A DNA stretch of 64,000 bases from the NCBI GenBank assembly GCA_018350325.1, contig JAEVLN010000029.1:62001-126000 (forward strand), given 5' to 3'. Below are positions 23,401-35,955 of the stretch, piece by piece. Each line of letters starts with the position of its first letter. Position 1 is the stretch's first letter. This stretch comes from Globodera rostochiensis. Lineage: Eukaryota > Nematoda > Chromadorea > Rhabditida > Heteroderidae. The notes under the pieces are model-generated. The model searched no databases and had not been told where the DNA came from. It saw only the letters and a program-made list of their open reading frames with translations. The position numbers and the translations under genes were made by a program.

Positions 23401-25748
23401 TTTGTAAAAGGTCATTACAACAAAGCCACTATTGTGAAGTAGAAATGAAGCTTTGGAATCTTCTCGGCAATTTTGGGCAATTATATAAAGATTAAAAAAA
23501 TCAATAATACACCAACAGATACATTCTTCGGATTTTCCAAAAAGTAACTTTCCTAAACAAATATTCAAGCAATTTAATGCAAAGTCCAATAATAAAAATG
23601 TCAAATTAAAACTTAAATCAACAAGTAATTTAATGTTTTTTAAAATGATACTGCCCTAAAATTATACGATAATTATTACTGTGCCAAAAATGGAACTGAA
23701 TCACTAGCAAAAACAACATTCAGCGTCGATGCAAGTAACCGGTCAAAATGTGCTCACTGTACGCGCAAAAATGTTTCCCCCGTCCCCCCCTCCCCCCGAA
23801 TTTTTTTGTCTTTATGTCTGTCAATATAACAAAATTGTAATATTGAATTCATTTGCTTTTTTATCGACAACAACCACGCGCAATAAAGACAAAATCTTTA
23901 AAATTAAATAATTATTTTTAGTTTAATATGAAAAGATTAAAACGTAACAATTTAAAACCACCTATAATTTTCTAAAAAATACAAAAAAATAAAATTTATA
24001 TATATTTCTAACGGCAGCAAATAAATATTAAAATTAGACCTGTCTCTTCATAATTATTTTTACAAATTCAAAATCTTAAGAATTGATTGGGTTTAAAACT
24101 AAATGCGCTAATGCTAACAAACATAATGAGTAAATGTGAAAACACATTGAGCAAGTATATAATCAAAACTCAAATTTTTAGCCGTGTTGGAATAAGAATA
24201 AGAACGGAGCTTTCCACATGTAAGAATGATCTCAACTAAATTTTGTTCGACCTTAGAAAAAATCAATTTAAAGCAAACTGCCTTAAATAAAATGTCACAA
24301 AAATAATAAAACATGTCAGTTATTGTCAAATCTATTGGACTTCATAGAATTTGATTCTGGAGTTTAGGCTATGTGAATGCCACATTCAAAGTTGTTTTTT
24401 CAAAACTAAGTAATAAATACTAATAATAAAATAATCAATACAAATCAGCAAACCGCTCGCTGAAAGCTCAGATTCTGTTCCATCAAAAATTATTTTATAT
24501 TATAAAAAGAATGCTGTTCTTTAGGATGGAGAATCCAATATTAAACATGTTAACAAGAAGTAAAACCTATTTATGAAGAAATTTCTTAAAAAATAATAAC
24601 ATAATTGCAAAATTAAAAAAATAATTTTCGTTGCTGCATGACACTTAGGTATGCTTAAATACTACAATGTATGTTAAAATGGACAACATTTGAAAATAAG
24701 TAAGTCATAGCCCAAATGGCAACAATGACAAATGCGCTGGAAACACTAGACAAAAAACTTGCATCGAGTCAAAGGACACTCTCCAGTAGTTAAGTCACGC
24801 GGGGGAGAAAAATGTATTTGTAAATCAATTATTTAATTAACAATGAATTTTTAAATCAAACTAACCTGCAAATTTAACATAATTTTAATAATAAATTAGA
24901 ACGTTTAAATATTATTTAAAAAAACGACCCAGTTATCAAAAGAGGTGCGCTTGCGTAAGGCGCAACACCAAATTCATCCGACTGTCCGATCCAGTGCACC
25001 CCTCCCAATAATTGTTGGTAGCCGGTGAAGTTCAACAATACCAATTTGGAGTCGTGGTAAATCTCTGCAAGAAAAGTAATTAAAATGTTTTATATTTTAC
25101 TTTCAATTGTTATTGTTAAGTTTGAAGTAAAAATATAAAATTAGTACTAGCACATTATAAAATTTATTCTTTAAGATTCTAGAGAGTTAAAAATTGGCTT
25201 ACTCAAAGGCATCACATTCTGTTTTTGTTAGACACCTACATTAACGAATAAAAATATTCAAAAATGATTCTATTAATAAATATATTGAAAATCTATAACA
25301 ATAAATGGGTATAATATGTATTTAGACTCATGTGCACAAGATCTCATTGCGTTCTAAACATATGTCGTTGAATTGGACAATAAAAATAGAAATCGGATAG
25401 AAATAGTTATAATAATTAAAATTACAAAACGATAAAACCCGTTAATAAAACATGCTTATTAGGGCTGTTGAAGATGCTATCGGCGAACGGACGTATGACG
25501 AGCATTGCAATTTAATGATTCAGCGCGCTCGGAAAAATGTAAAACAATGAAGATAAAAGATAAACACACAAGAAAATCCACTTAAAAACAGAATTATTAA
25601 CATAATTAATTTAAAAGGGTGATTTTTATAAATCAATTTCATCAAAAAAGGCAGATAAAAAAATTATCATATATAAATAATGTAATTTCCATTACAAAGA
25701 AATAATACAATCCAATTATATTAAACTTTAACAAAAGAAAACGCATTT
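20453..25748. other. Long AT-rich stretch without supported genes
   Basis: Contains a homopurine run at about 20695-20730, a T-leaning stretch at 21.28-21.48 kb, a C-run patch at 23.77-23.80 kb and GC-richer patches near 22.16, 24.95 and 25.5 kb. The word atattaaaaaatatatattt recurs at about 22.43 and 22.56 kb, with a variant at 27.92 kb. Open frames are short, AT-driven and without motifs. Confidence 0.45.
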
Positions 25749-26691
25749 TACTTAGGGTGTTAACTAAGTTCTGTCGCAAAATTTTTTGAAGGAAATTTAT
25801 TTTTTTAAATTCAACAAAATATTATCATGATTTGAAATATCCACCTTTATGATCTATAAAATGTTGCCTTTTTTCTGGATATATTTTTGTCCCCTGTCTT
25901 TTGAATGGAGCTGAGCTATGGGCCAAAAACTAAATGTGTTTTTTTTTTTGAACCTATTCTGTTTGAGAATCAATTTTTCTTTTACAGTATAAGATTACCG
26001 TAAATTTCAAGTTTTGGGTAGCGAGAACATAGATGGGAAAAGCCTCTTGCAAAATTTGAGGTTTATTGCTCCACCCATTAATTTTTTTATGAACTCCAAT
26101 TTTGCTCCAGCAGAAATTTTAGGGCATAAATGGCCCTTTTTAGGGGCAATTTTTCGCAATAAGGTTCAAAATGCCTTAGAAAATTTTTAGCTCAACCAAA
26201 ATTCTTTAATTTTTGCAGACTTGATAAGCATTGTTTAAGCTTCCAAAAGCATTAAACTGGGGCTGATTAAGCTCAAATTCCCCGAGATAGGAGCCCTCAA
26301 AAGCGGGCAACGGCCTCCGGGGCCGCAGCTGATCTTGACGTTCTCATGGCCATAACGGAATTTTTGCGCGCCTCCACTTTACCGTGCGCTGCGAGACAAC
26401 TCCCGGGCCCTTCGATTGACTAATCTTTGCAGAGCCAGGGGCTGGTTTTTGTCCCAGAGAAAATTCGTGGACAATTAGTGAGCGATTGTCAGTTTTTGGT
26501 ATGGTTGCTAGAGGCGCCATAAAAAATCAGTAAAAAGAGCAGAAATCGTGGAATTGGGGTAGAACAAAGAAAACATGTCCAACAAACATATAAAGAAGAA
26601 ACAAAGGTAATCCGCCGTAAAATAAGCGAGATATGCATTTTTAAAAATACCAAAAAAAATTTGCGACAGAACTTAGTTAACACCCTAAGTA
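25749..26691 (-). mobile_element. Decayed mariner-family transposon, 939 bp
   Basis: Terminal inverted repeats of about 30 bp begin cttagggtgttaactaag and continue ttctgtcgcaaa at both ends (25751-25780 and 26660-26689). They are flanked by TA on both sides, the target duplication of the Tc1/mariner superfamily. The terminal style (TTAGG...aactaagttc-tgcg) is that of mariner elements. The transposase is read on the minus strand and is broken; only an N-terminal fragment (26344-26520) is recognisable. Compared with an intact mariner of about 1.3 kb, several hundred bases are missing, so the element is nonautonomous. Confidence 0.85.
26344..26520 (-). pseudogene. Mariner transposase N-terminal fragment
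   Basis: An ATG at 26520 opens 58 codons to TGA at 26344. The core SLIVHEFSLGQKPAPGSAKI followed by VVSQRTVKWRRAKI matches the pattern of the first helix-turn-helix of mariner transposases (hydrophobic-x-EF-x-x-G...AA...I...G-x-x-VS-x-RTV-x-R/W-x-x-KF). Downstream, shifted frames keep a possible linker (NVKISCGPGG). Near the left end a possible C-terminal remnant ends in DHKGGYF. The DDD catalytic residues could not be located. It cannot make an active enzyme. Confidence 0.65.
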
Positions 26692-27182
26692 TTTCATGTT
26701 AATAATTTATATTCAGAAACGAACAAGCTTTAATTGTATTAAATTGTATAGTTCACAATGGGCATGAATAATTTTAGCCCCGCTCTAAATTGATCAACAT
26801 TCCATTAGTTTAATTATTCTATATAAAATCAATCTTCCACATTAGGTAGGTATATATTTAAATTAATCATTGAGTTAGTTGACAATATTTTTGCAAAGTT
26901 CATACTTAAATATTCGTATCTAACAAACAATTATTATTTATATGCAAATTTAAATTTGATTTTGATTAATATTTTGACTCCCACATTTTAAATTTACAGT
27001 TTGAGTTGGAAGCCTTTGCCGGTAAAATACAAAATAATCATTTTTAAAAAACAAAAGCCTGCCGCCATCGTTGTGCGTACTGCGTAAAATGCTGACACTA
27101 ACGTGATAGACTTAAAAGGCTCAATTGCCGATTTACCAAATTTATTCAAATTAATAATTTTGAAGAGCTAAAGAAGTAATAA

Positions 27183-27311
27183 ATGTTAATAATTACCTTG
27201 CTGAAATTCACAACGTCATTAAAGCAAGAAGACATTAACCATAATGATGACATGGTCGCTGAAGAGATAGAATTCCTTGAGCTTGGAGATGACGAGATTA
27301 AATTGGGTTAG
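27183..27311 (+). other. 42-codon acidic ORF
   Basis: An ATG-started frame with the acidic stretch INHNDDMVAEEIEFLELGDD ending at TAG. It is unusually acidic for AT-rich noncoding DNA. A second 74-codon frame follows at 27277 and runs through the palindrome. No family recognised. Confidence 0.18.
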
Positions 27312-27359
27312 AAAAATTTGGATGGATTATAAAAATAAGTTGTTAACACATAAAATGAT

Positions 27360-27405
27360 TGTCAACAGTAGTACCACCTGCCGGCAGGTGGTACTACTGT
27401 CAACA
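27360..27405. mobile_element. 30-bp perfect palindrome flanked by 8-bp direct repeats
   Basis: gtagtaccacctgcc and its exact complement ggcaggtggtactac meet without spacer at 27368-27397. Direct copies of tgtcaaca lie immediately on both sides (27360-27367 and 27398-27405). This looks like the two terminal repeats of a DNA transposon joined after loss of the interior, with its target duplication, or like a minimal palindromic insertion. Confidence 0.6.
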
Positions 27406-30400
27406 AATATTTTCTATTTGAGGAAATACGTTAAACGCAAAAAATTGATAAAAATTTACAGCAGAAAATTTGCTTTTCAAAACAAAACAAAAAAAGATTA
27501 ACTTTTTATGATTTTATCTTGTTTATAAAGAATTATTAAAGAAATTAAATAAATGCAATTGCTATTATCAAACTCCATTATGTTGAGGATGTGTCATATT
27601 AAGTTCAACTATTATTTACTGAAAGAGCTTCAAATTTGCAAATGTAAATACAAAATTAATTAATATAATAAATCAAAAAGATTTAAAACTCAAGTTAAGG
27701 TTATATGGTGTTTCTTGCCATGCACATGGTTATCTTCTTATGATGGTGACCGACTAAGCCAATGAAATTGTTTATAGAAAATGATGAGTACGTTGCAACA
27801 GTTCGCCAAATTTTCGAAAAACACAAGAAGAAGTGCGCTAGAATTTTATAAAAATAAGAGAAATAATAAAAGGAACAAAAATCCCTGCAAGACAAATAAA
27901 TAAAATCTTTAAAATAATATTGTATCGAAATAAAAAAATATATATTTTAAGGGAGCATTTAAATATAAGCTTAAATCCCTAAACATACCAGACATAATTC
28001 AGTGTGATATATTATGCACAAACTATTAAAAAAGCAAGTAAATCGCCATAAGACAAATTTTAAAAAGTTTTAATTCAGGCGGCTGCATGTCTTCCGGATT
28101 TTATTAAAAAAGAAATGATGACTAGCCAAGGTAGTACTTATCACCAATAAAAAATCTTAATTATAATTCAAATATGCAAATTAAAACATTTATTTAGCAA
28201 AAATCAAATTTGTGAAAAATAACCTTAAATTAAATATAGTAAATTAAAAATAAAAAGATTAATAAAAGTTAATAATGAGCTTATTACACCATAAGTTTTC
28301 AAGTTAATTATTTTTTAAATAATTAAACAATATAGTTCTTTGTAACCACAAAAAACACGATTTTTTTAAAAATTTACATGTGTTCATGTAGCTATTTGAA
28401 TTCGTTGCGCCAAATTCAAACCATTTTTATGACATAGACAAGAAATTGTCGTGGAATTGACGAAGCATAAAAACTTTTGAAAAATAAAATAAAATATTTT
28501 TTTAATGCGAATTTGCGGTTGCGCACTGGAACCAAGCGCAACAATATGCGAACGTGCCTTTGCGGCATTGCAATGAAAAAACATAAGCGTAACGAATGCA
28601 GCGTCTCTTTAAGATTAATTAAAATTTTTTGTTTTAAATTCAATATACTTTAGAACTAGAAAAATTAACATAAAAAAGTTTAAGGTAAAATATTGCAAAA
28701 GGGCGCAAATTACAATAATTGAAATTATTCTTATATTTTTGTTAATGGAATTAACACAAAAAAAATTAATAATTTATGAAAATGCATATACTCGACATAT
28801 TTCAATTAATAAACGAAGTTAAATAAGTATTCCAGGACGGTTAAATCTGCATTGTTTTAGAAAATAAATTATACACAAAGCCAAATTGCTTCGGAATTAT
28901 TTAAAATTAGATGATAAATTAAATAAATATAAATGAATAAGTTATACTCAATGAGAATAACCAAAATAAACGTGATAACTGAAAACATTATTTTGTTACC
29001 AATATAATTAATTATTTCCTCAAATGAAATTCAATTAGGGCAACTATTACTATCTATAATTTAATTAAAGCAAGAAACACCTTGTCTACTAAAAAAATGA
29101 CCTTGAGCTTGACCATTGGCGAACCCAACATGACATGATTCAACTCTTGGGCCCATTAAAGGGTTTCACACAAATCCATTTTGCCAACCACCCCCTTTAA
29201 TCAAAGCAAATAATTAAAAAATTACATTTATAAGGAAATTTGCAAGAGCCAAAATAGTATATAATTATTAAATGTGAAAAGAAAGTGTTAATAATTTAAA
29301 AAATTAACTAAGAACAAAATGAATTTTTAATATTTCGTTAAATTATCTTTGAAATGAAACTAATTAAATGATGACAAGTTGATAAAAAAACAATAAATTT
29401 TAACAGATAAAAATAAAAATTCAGACACTAAGGGGACGTCGCGCCGCTCTCTTCGGTACTGTTATGTTCACATTAAAGTTTCTGTTCGAAAGCTTCCATG
29501 TCTCTGAAACGGCGGTATGATAAATAATTCCAATTAAATAATATTTGTTGGAATCTAATGACTTGAGTCTAAAAACATTTAAAAATAAAAAACATAGCAA
29601 GAAATTCAAAAAAAAATCAAAAAATTATTTACGAATTTACTTTGACCAATTCAGTACAAGGACACGGCTTGCTCGGTGAAGAGAAACTACAAAAAGCCAT
29701 GTAAATTGATTACATGTTAATAATATTAAAAGGAATAAATTGTACTAAAAAAATTCTTGGATGAGCAAAAATAACAAAAAAATGCCGAGTTGACCTGTGA
29801 AAAAGCTCATTAAATTTGCTTAAATAAACAGCATCCCATCTTTAAGAAGGAAACTACAGCACAACAGAGTGTCGAGAAATTTCCTTGCTCAAACAGGAAA
29901 ATATAACGCTTCAAAAATAAAAGCCGCATTGACCACTCTCGTTTGGCGTTACGAGACGAGCGGACAACGATCTCTTTTCCTTGAAAAGTTTGGTTCTTTT
30001 AGTTTAAATTTATTATTTTAAAATTTAAATGACGCTTTCAAGGAACATATGATGCATAATTGGCATAAAACAGTCACAAGTTAGTTTTATTGTGATGGTG
30101 CTATAATATATAAAGGTGATAATTTGAAATTTGTTTTATGTAAAGAAAGAATATAAGGAGCCATTTTATGATGAAAAAGAATTCAATTGTTAATTAATAA
30201 ACAACAATCAATGAACCTTTAATTAAGGCAACAAAAAATGATGAATGTTTATTACTTCTAGCGCACATTTAAAAATGTTTAAAAAAACTATAAATGCGGT
30301 TAAAAAAAAGATGAAAATAAATATAAAATTGGCAATGAGATTAAAACAATAGTACGCAATCAATTAATAAAACGTTTAATTAATTTACCATTTTAAATTT

Positions 30401-30529
30401 CTAATAACGAAACACCGATAAAATTAATGAAGAAATGTTAAAAAAATGAGTTAATACATTTTTTAATTTTTTTACATTATATAAACATAGTAATGTCGCT
30501 ACCATTAAACGAATAGAAACCTTGTGCCA
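27406..30529. other. AT-rich DNA
   Basis: No supported gene. GC-richer patches occur at 28.40-28.60 kb, 29.10-29.20 kb and 29.43-29.52 kb. Minus-strand frames up to 75 codons cover the first, but splice signals are poor. Confidence 0.4.
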
Positions 30530-30655
30530 ACCAATTGTTAAAAAGCCTGAGGAGCCTACTGCTGAGAATTGCGGGGTCGGAGTTTATCGGGGGTGGAACT
30601 GTCGGGGTCGGGGTTAACCAAATCGGTCGGGGTCGGAGTTTGAGGTTTTTTTTTT
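30530..30655. repeat. Single arm related to the 56.7 kb hAT element
   Basis: Contains several cggggtcgg and gggtcggagtt words, the reverse complement of the ccgaccccg words that build the ends of the 56658-57728 element. No second arm or target duplication was found. It marks the place where the AT-skew of the matrix changes sign. Confidence 0.5.
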
Positions 30656-30915
30656 TGAGGTCATATTTTGTTTTATTGAATAATGCTCAATTTTTTATTG
30701 ATATTCAAGCCGTTAATTTTAATTGTTTTTATAAAAATGAATGGAAAGCATCATCGACATTCACTTTATTCATTCCTACTTCTTCGGCTTATTCATTTTT
30801 TTGTTTGCAAATTTTTCATTCTATCAGCTTTCCATTGTCCAATTTATTTTTTTTTGGGCAAACGAGTTTCCTTAAGCTTAAATTCCTAACTTTGATTTAT
30901 AGGGCACATTCAAAA

Positions 30916-31032
30916 ATGTCGAAGCAAATGCCAGGAGCAAACCAAAAGCAATCGACACCTGTTGAGCAAGTACAGGTTGCTGATTACTTCAAACTTTTTA
31001 AACTATTTGATAATTGCCTCCAAACCTTTTGA
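30916..31032 (+). CDS. Possible first exon or short ORF (38 codons)
   Basis: tttgatttatag, an acceptor-like signal, lies 14 bp before the ATG. The first 20 codons, MSKQMPGANQKQSTPVEQVQ, are GC-richer and end at TACAG followed by GTTGCT, a usable donor (exon 30916-30975). Read through, the frame continues 18 codons to TGA. The position at the start of the T-rich block suits a plus-strand gene. Exons at 31804 and 32086 could belong to it, but the phases do not join directly, so at least one piece is missing or a call is wrong. Confidence 0.3.
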   Translation: MSKQMPGANQKQSTPVEQVQVADYFKLFKLFDNCLQTF

Positions 31033-31803
31033 TCAATTTCCTTTACCTTTGATCAATTTTTCGACAAACTTAATCTTTTTAACCAATTTGCTTTAAACCT
31101 TTTGATCAATTTTCGATAAATTTTTTATGCAATTTTTAATTTTTTTAAACTATTGAGATTTATCTTTGTCGACTTCGCGCATTTAATTAACTTTTAGAAA
31201 CCTTTACATATAAAAAATTTTAATATTTAGCTTATTAAATGAAAATATACAAATCAACCTTAAATATAAATAAAATTTATATAAATAAATTTATTATTAT
31301 ATAGCCGTTAATAATAAATAATAATATACAAGTGTATAACAAAAATCCATAAATTTATTAGGGCCGAAAATTATGCGTAATAAATTAAATTTTTTTTATT
31401 ATTTTTAAATCCTGTCTAAAACTTTGGGGTTTGATTAATTAATTTATTTATTTATCCTTTTAAGCAATTTTATTATTCAACCGCTAAATAGTTTTGTATC
31501 GAGTCTTTTTTATTAGTTTTGTATTAATCTTTGTATTCACTTAATTTATATTTTTCCGTGAATTAAAATAATTTTCAAGACTTATCTCATTATATGAGCC
31601 AGACTTAGCTGCAAGTTCAATACGTACATAATCCGCTAAACTTTAGGCTGTAATGTGCACTTTATATCGAATGATTTAATTATTAATTTTTATTCATTAA
31701 CTGCGAGCTGCATGTCCTATTTTATTCTTTTTAAAAAATTTGTGATAAACCTTAACTAAACTCAAAAAAATTGTTTATTGTAAATTCAATTATCAATATT
31801 CAG

Positions 31804-31858
31804 ACAATTTACGTCGTTCTCAACTAGCTTTGTGATCCCTCCAATTTTGCGTTTACAG
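31804..31858 (+). CDS. Possible internal exon, 18 codons
   Basis: atattcag precedes and TTACAG/GTTTTA ends an island of 55 bases. With a one-base start phase it is open: QFTSFSTSFVIPPILRLQ. Unknown protein; a member of the possible plus-strand gene starting at 30916. Confidence 0.2.
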
Positions 31859-32085
31859 GTTTTAATTAAAACATATGAGATTTATTTGCAAGTATTAAGT
31901 CATACATATCCGTATTCACAATTTAAGAAATTATAAAATTTTTTTTGATGAAATGGATTAGTACATTTTGTTTTATTTTTCGCACATCATTTTTACAGCA
32001 GTACTGAGATTCGTAATTTTTATTTATTATCAGTATTTATTAGTTTTTTTTAAACTAATAATTAATTTAATTTTCATTTCCAAAG

Positions 32086-32158
32086 GTCCGCTCTCTTGAC
32101 TTCAATCATGGAAAGCGAAGTCAGCAAGCCTAAAATAAAAGCCAAGGAGAAGCATTAA
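32086..32158 (+). CDS. Possible terminal exon
   Basis: Follows ttttcatttccaaag. In one-base phase the frame reads 23 codons, ending MESEVSKPKIKAKEKH and a TAA; in zero phase it reads 15 codons ending KRSQQA. Both stop within the island and are followed by AT-rich, UTR-like sequence. The lysine-rich tail is typical of many nuclear or ribosomal proteins but is not diagnostic. Confidence 0.25.
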
Positions 32159-33019
32159 CGTATTTATTTAAATTTATTAAATATTTCAAGAAAACAGTTT
32201 TGGTTTTATTACCGCCAAAAATCAGTATATTTGTTTTCGCGAAAAATGGTATTAAAATTTTACATAATTTATAAAATTAAGAGTGCAAGAATAATGTCGT
32301 AAAAATTGAAAGAAGCGGCTTTTAATTGATATTAATTTGTGAATTCATTTTGGAAGATGAAGCATCTTGATATGCTTGGGTTGCAAATAATTAGGTTTTT
32401 TATTGTCATAACATCGTTCGGCATCTTTGTTCGATTATTATATTAATTCTTTTCAAACAACAAACAGTAATTGAGATTCAATCGAATTTGCATCAATTCG
32501 TATTTTTTTTAATATTTAATTTCTTATTCTTTTATTTTTTTTATCTTCTTTGCTTTTTTTATGTTTACTGTTAAATTTTTGGCAGTACTATTAGTTTTCG
32601 GTTCATTTAATCTTTTCTTTTTAAGGTTTTCTGTAGTTCGTTCTTCTGTTGTTGTAAAAAGGCTTAAGCGTTGTTATTCATTGATTTGTTGCGGTTCCAT
32701 AAAATGAATTGCTGGCTGACTAGTAAGAGATTGGGGCAGGAGCCCGTGTCCCACAAAACGCTTCTGGCATAGATTAGAACATTGATGCTGTTACATTGAG
32801 AGAAAGAATGCAGTTTATTTAAAAAAGGGTGCGCGACAAAACAATAATAATCGTTTTTTGTCAGTGTCATCTGTGATTTTATGATAAGATTGTTAAATGA
32901 TTTATAAAGTGAATGTTAAATTCGTTTCTTTGTTGCTCTTTTGTTTCTTGGGTTTATAATTAGTTAATTTTCATTGGAAAGTTATTTTAAAATTATTTTG
33001 CTTTTATTAATAAACTCAA
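32159..33019. other. T-rich AT DNA
   Basis: A GC-richer patch at 32640-32880 is open on both strands (plus MNCWLTSKRLGQEPVSHKTL; minus 68 codons) without splice support on either. Confidence 0.3.
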
Positions 33020-33600
33020 TTTATTATTCATCAACTGCGAGCTGCGCGACCATCTCATGGAATGGGTGTATTTATATGAACGGTAACTTTATGTGCATAA
33101 TTTTTGTGTTTTAAATAGGCTTGAATATCATTCATTTATTTACTTTGAAGATTATTTATGCCTTTAATTTTTTTTATTAAACCTTAAATTTAATGAAAAT
33201 GTTTTTATTTTTGCTTAGATTAATTATTAACATTTTTTAGAATCAATACATGTTCCCGTCTATTATTGATAAACTTATTTTAGCTATTTTTTATGTTAAA
33301 AAGAAAAAGAAAATTTTCTTTAAGATCACAAATTATATTCCCTATACAGATTGTAATTAGCTAATGATTTTATTAATAATTTAAAAGTATTCATCAATTG
33401 CTCGCACAACGACCATTCTCGTCTGGGAAAGAGTTCATTTATATCAACTGCAATTTTGTGTATCAAAATTTTTGTTTTTAAATGTGTTGAATATCATTCA
33501 TTTATTTATTTTGAAGGTTATTTATGCATTTATTTTTTCTTTACACTCTCAAATTTTAATTAAAAAGTTTAAAAGTGCATATTTTAAAATATTTCATCAA
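33020..33600. repeat. Two adjacent diverged copies of module E
   Basis: Copies at 33020-33230 and about 33395-33560 share attcatcaa(c/t)tgc, atttatat(g/c)aac, gaatatcattcatttattta and ttatttatgc. A third copy is at 37891-38130 and a fragment (aactgcgagctgc) at about 31687. All are in plus orientation within the T-rich block. The GC-richer part is open in plus (INCELRDHLMEWVYLYER in the best copy, ending at a GTAACT donor). Confidence 0.6.
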
Positions 33601-34195
33601 TCCTTCTGGCCATATTTGGCTACTATGCCATTTATTGCATAAAATTGTATGATGAATTTTATTTGATGTTTAGAATAAACACAGAAACATTTTTTTAATA
33701 TTAGAAACATTTTTTAAATTATTTAACTTTTTATGTTGTCTAATTTGTTTGTAATAATGATGGCTATAGTTTGCAGCTTTATTTAAAAGTATTTTTTAAA
33801 TAATTGTTTTTTTTCATTTTTTATTGAATTTGCATTGTTCAATAGTTCTTCTGCAATTTATTTTACTTCATTTACGCCTCTGGTCTAAAACGATGATTAA
33901 TTTGTGCATATTAATATTTGTAGCTTATATTTAAATATGCGTCTAAAAAATATTTTCACAAAAAATAATTAATTCATTATTTATTAATTGTATTAAATAA
34001 AATTTTCAATATATTGTTTTGCTAAGTAATTTTGAGTTCAAATGTTTATTGATTTATTTTATTATATTTGGGTTTTATCATCAAAATAATAAAATGGGAT
34101 TTATTTTAAAACTGAAACACACACTATGCCGACTGAGACAGGCTCAAAAGCTTCACGAAAACAATAAAGTCTTCGGCAACGGTCGCTTCTTTTAG

Positions 34196-34259
34196 GAGAT
34201 CATCGAAGCGTTTCCGGTTAATCGCTCGTCAGCTTCGGTGGTGTCATGTTTTGCGCGAA
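34196..34259 (+). CDS. Possible internal exon, 21 codons
   Basis: gcttcttttag, a strong acceptor, precedes an open frame EIIEAFPVNRSSASVVSCFA ending GCGCGAA before GTAAAA, a strong donor. The GC-rich island extends 60 bp upstream of the acceptor, which is odd for an exon. That upstream part shares acaggctc and agtcttcggc with 63330-63390. Confidence 0.3.
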
Positions 34260-34299
34260 GTAAAACCAAATAAAGGAGGTGCCTTGAAACGCGTCCATT

Positions 34300-35082
34300 A
34301 ATTTCAAAATGTTATTCATGACAAAATTTATTTATAAATTTTTATGTTAATAAAAAGCATTATGACATTTTTATAATAGTGTTAGCTTATTCATGCTTTG
34401 TTTAGTTTTTTCTGTTGTTTATATTTAAATAATTTTATCTGATATAAATATATAAAGTATTGTGTTTTAGAAAGGACCAATTTTGATGTAATGTTCTAGT
34501 TCTGATATTTGTAATTTTTTTAAAACTTATTATATTATATTTTATACTTATTTGGATAAAAGTTAATATTTAAATTGTTTTCCTTTTTGTTTCTGATTCT
34601 TAAAGTACGTCCGTCTTTTATTGTAATTCCATTAGTTGTGAAGTCAGGCGAATATTTTGGCAGTATAATTTCCAAAAGAAAATATCTAGCAAATGACTAT
34701 TTTCATATATTTTTTATATCTATTAATCAGTGAGGATTTGTTTTCTGTATTTTGAACCAAAAAATACGATGTAAAAAGTTCCCCAGGGGACTTGGAGATA
34801 ATATATATAAATTTATAGGCATCAATCAATATGATGGATAGAATGAAAAAGACATTCTTTGTTATAAACGATTAAATTTCCGTAAGTGTTTTATTCTCCA
34901 CTAAATTCTAAAAATCCTTCATCATCGACTCTTTTTATTAGATTTTATGCGGTTTTCCACATGCGTATTTAAATAAAAACAAATCTTAATTAATTTAAGT
35001 AGTCTATATTTAAAAAAAGATTTTAATAGCTATCGATTTTATTAAGAAACTGATTAAATAGCAAATTTTTATAAATTAACAG
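34300..35082. other. T-rich AT DNA, nothing seen
   Basis: No open frame, repeat boundary or island that I can support. Confidence 0.45.
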
Positions 35083-35225
35083 ACCCCACGCGGTTTTTTG
35101 TTTTCGATGCAAAATCAATCAGCTAGGCTATTGAGGAGGGGGGGGGGAAGGGTATGAAACCGGAGCTTACTCCATTCAACCCGGTTTAAAACCGGAAAAC
35201 CAGTTTTGGAGTCAAACATTTAAAC
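35083..35225. repeat. GC-rich ccggttt-type repeat with G10 run
   Basis: Contains a run of 10 G (35138-35147) and several degenerate inverted words (aaaccgg, ccggttt). This resembles the sub-repeat arms of the hAT-like elements and the region at 62.48-62.76 kb, but no terminal repeats or target duplication were found. Confidence 0.35.
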
Positions 35226-35460
35226 ATTAAAAACATCTTGATCTTTCCTTCGCAATTAAATTAAACGAGAATAAATATTTTTTATTGAATTTCTAATTTA
35301 TGGTAAAATAGTTTTTAATAATCAATTAGTGTAGAATCACTTTAAAGTGAAGATCTGAAAAGTCCTACTTTGCTTGATTTATGTACAAAACTCCATTGAG
35401 TGGATGATAAGTAAGTTAAAATTGTAAATTAAATTGAATTATTTTGGCTAAAATTTTTTT

Positions 35461-35648
35461 ATTTTATTGTTATGCAATAAATTGCGCATTTCCATTCTAT
35501 TATTTTTTGATTTTTTTTTAATAATTTGATTTGCAAATAAATCTTAAAGTTAATCATCGCTGAAGAGTAATTGTAAAATATTTTAATGTCATTGATTATT
35601 TATCTATGCATTTTGTGTCGTCAAACAACAATAATCAAAAAATGACGT
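35461..35648. repeat. Duplicated segment F, copy 1
   Basis: Matches 51140-51313 in direct orientation (ttattgttatgcaataaatt, atcgctgaagagtaat, tatgcattttgtgtcgt). The two copies lie in blocks of opposite strand skew, so the copying happened after, or independently of, whatever set the skew. Confidence 0.8.
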
Positions 35649-35854
35649 CGGGCTTCAATTGAATTTTTTAAATTAATGCTTTGACACAATAAATTTTTAA
35701 TTTCTTTTAGTTAATAAATTTGTTGTTACCAGTGTTCAATTTAGTGTTTTTTAAAACAGTTATTTTATGATAAATGAAATTTGATTAATCTTTGTTTCAT
35801 TTTCCAGTTTTTTTACTTTTTAATTTGTTTTTATTTTTAATACTATTTTAACTG

Positions 35855-35955
35855 GGGTGTTCTGGGCTGCTGTTTGGTGCCCCAGAACTTGCCATTAATG
35901 TTGAATGCGTGCGTAATGCGCTTTCCACCGCCATTCGCAGCACTTTTTTCTTCAT
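35855..35955. other. GC island open on both strands
   Basis: Minus frame contains KSAANGGGKRITHAFNINGK and continues to a stop after about 20 more residues; plus frame contains FNWGVLGCCLVPQNLPLMLN. No pair of splice signals selects one. Unknown. Confidence 0.2.

Noticed and set aside
30535..31032. 165-codon plus frame as one protein
   Set aside because: Its first third is the transposon-like cggggtcgg repeat and its middle is T-rich sequence giving phenylalanine and leucine runs. Only the last part (from 30916) looks coding.
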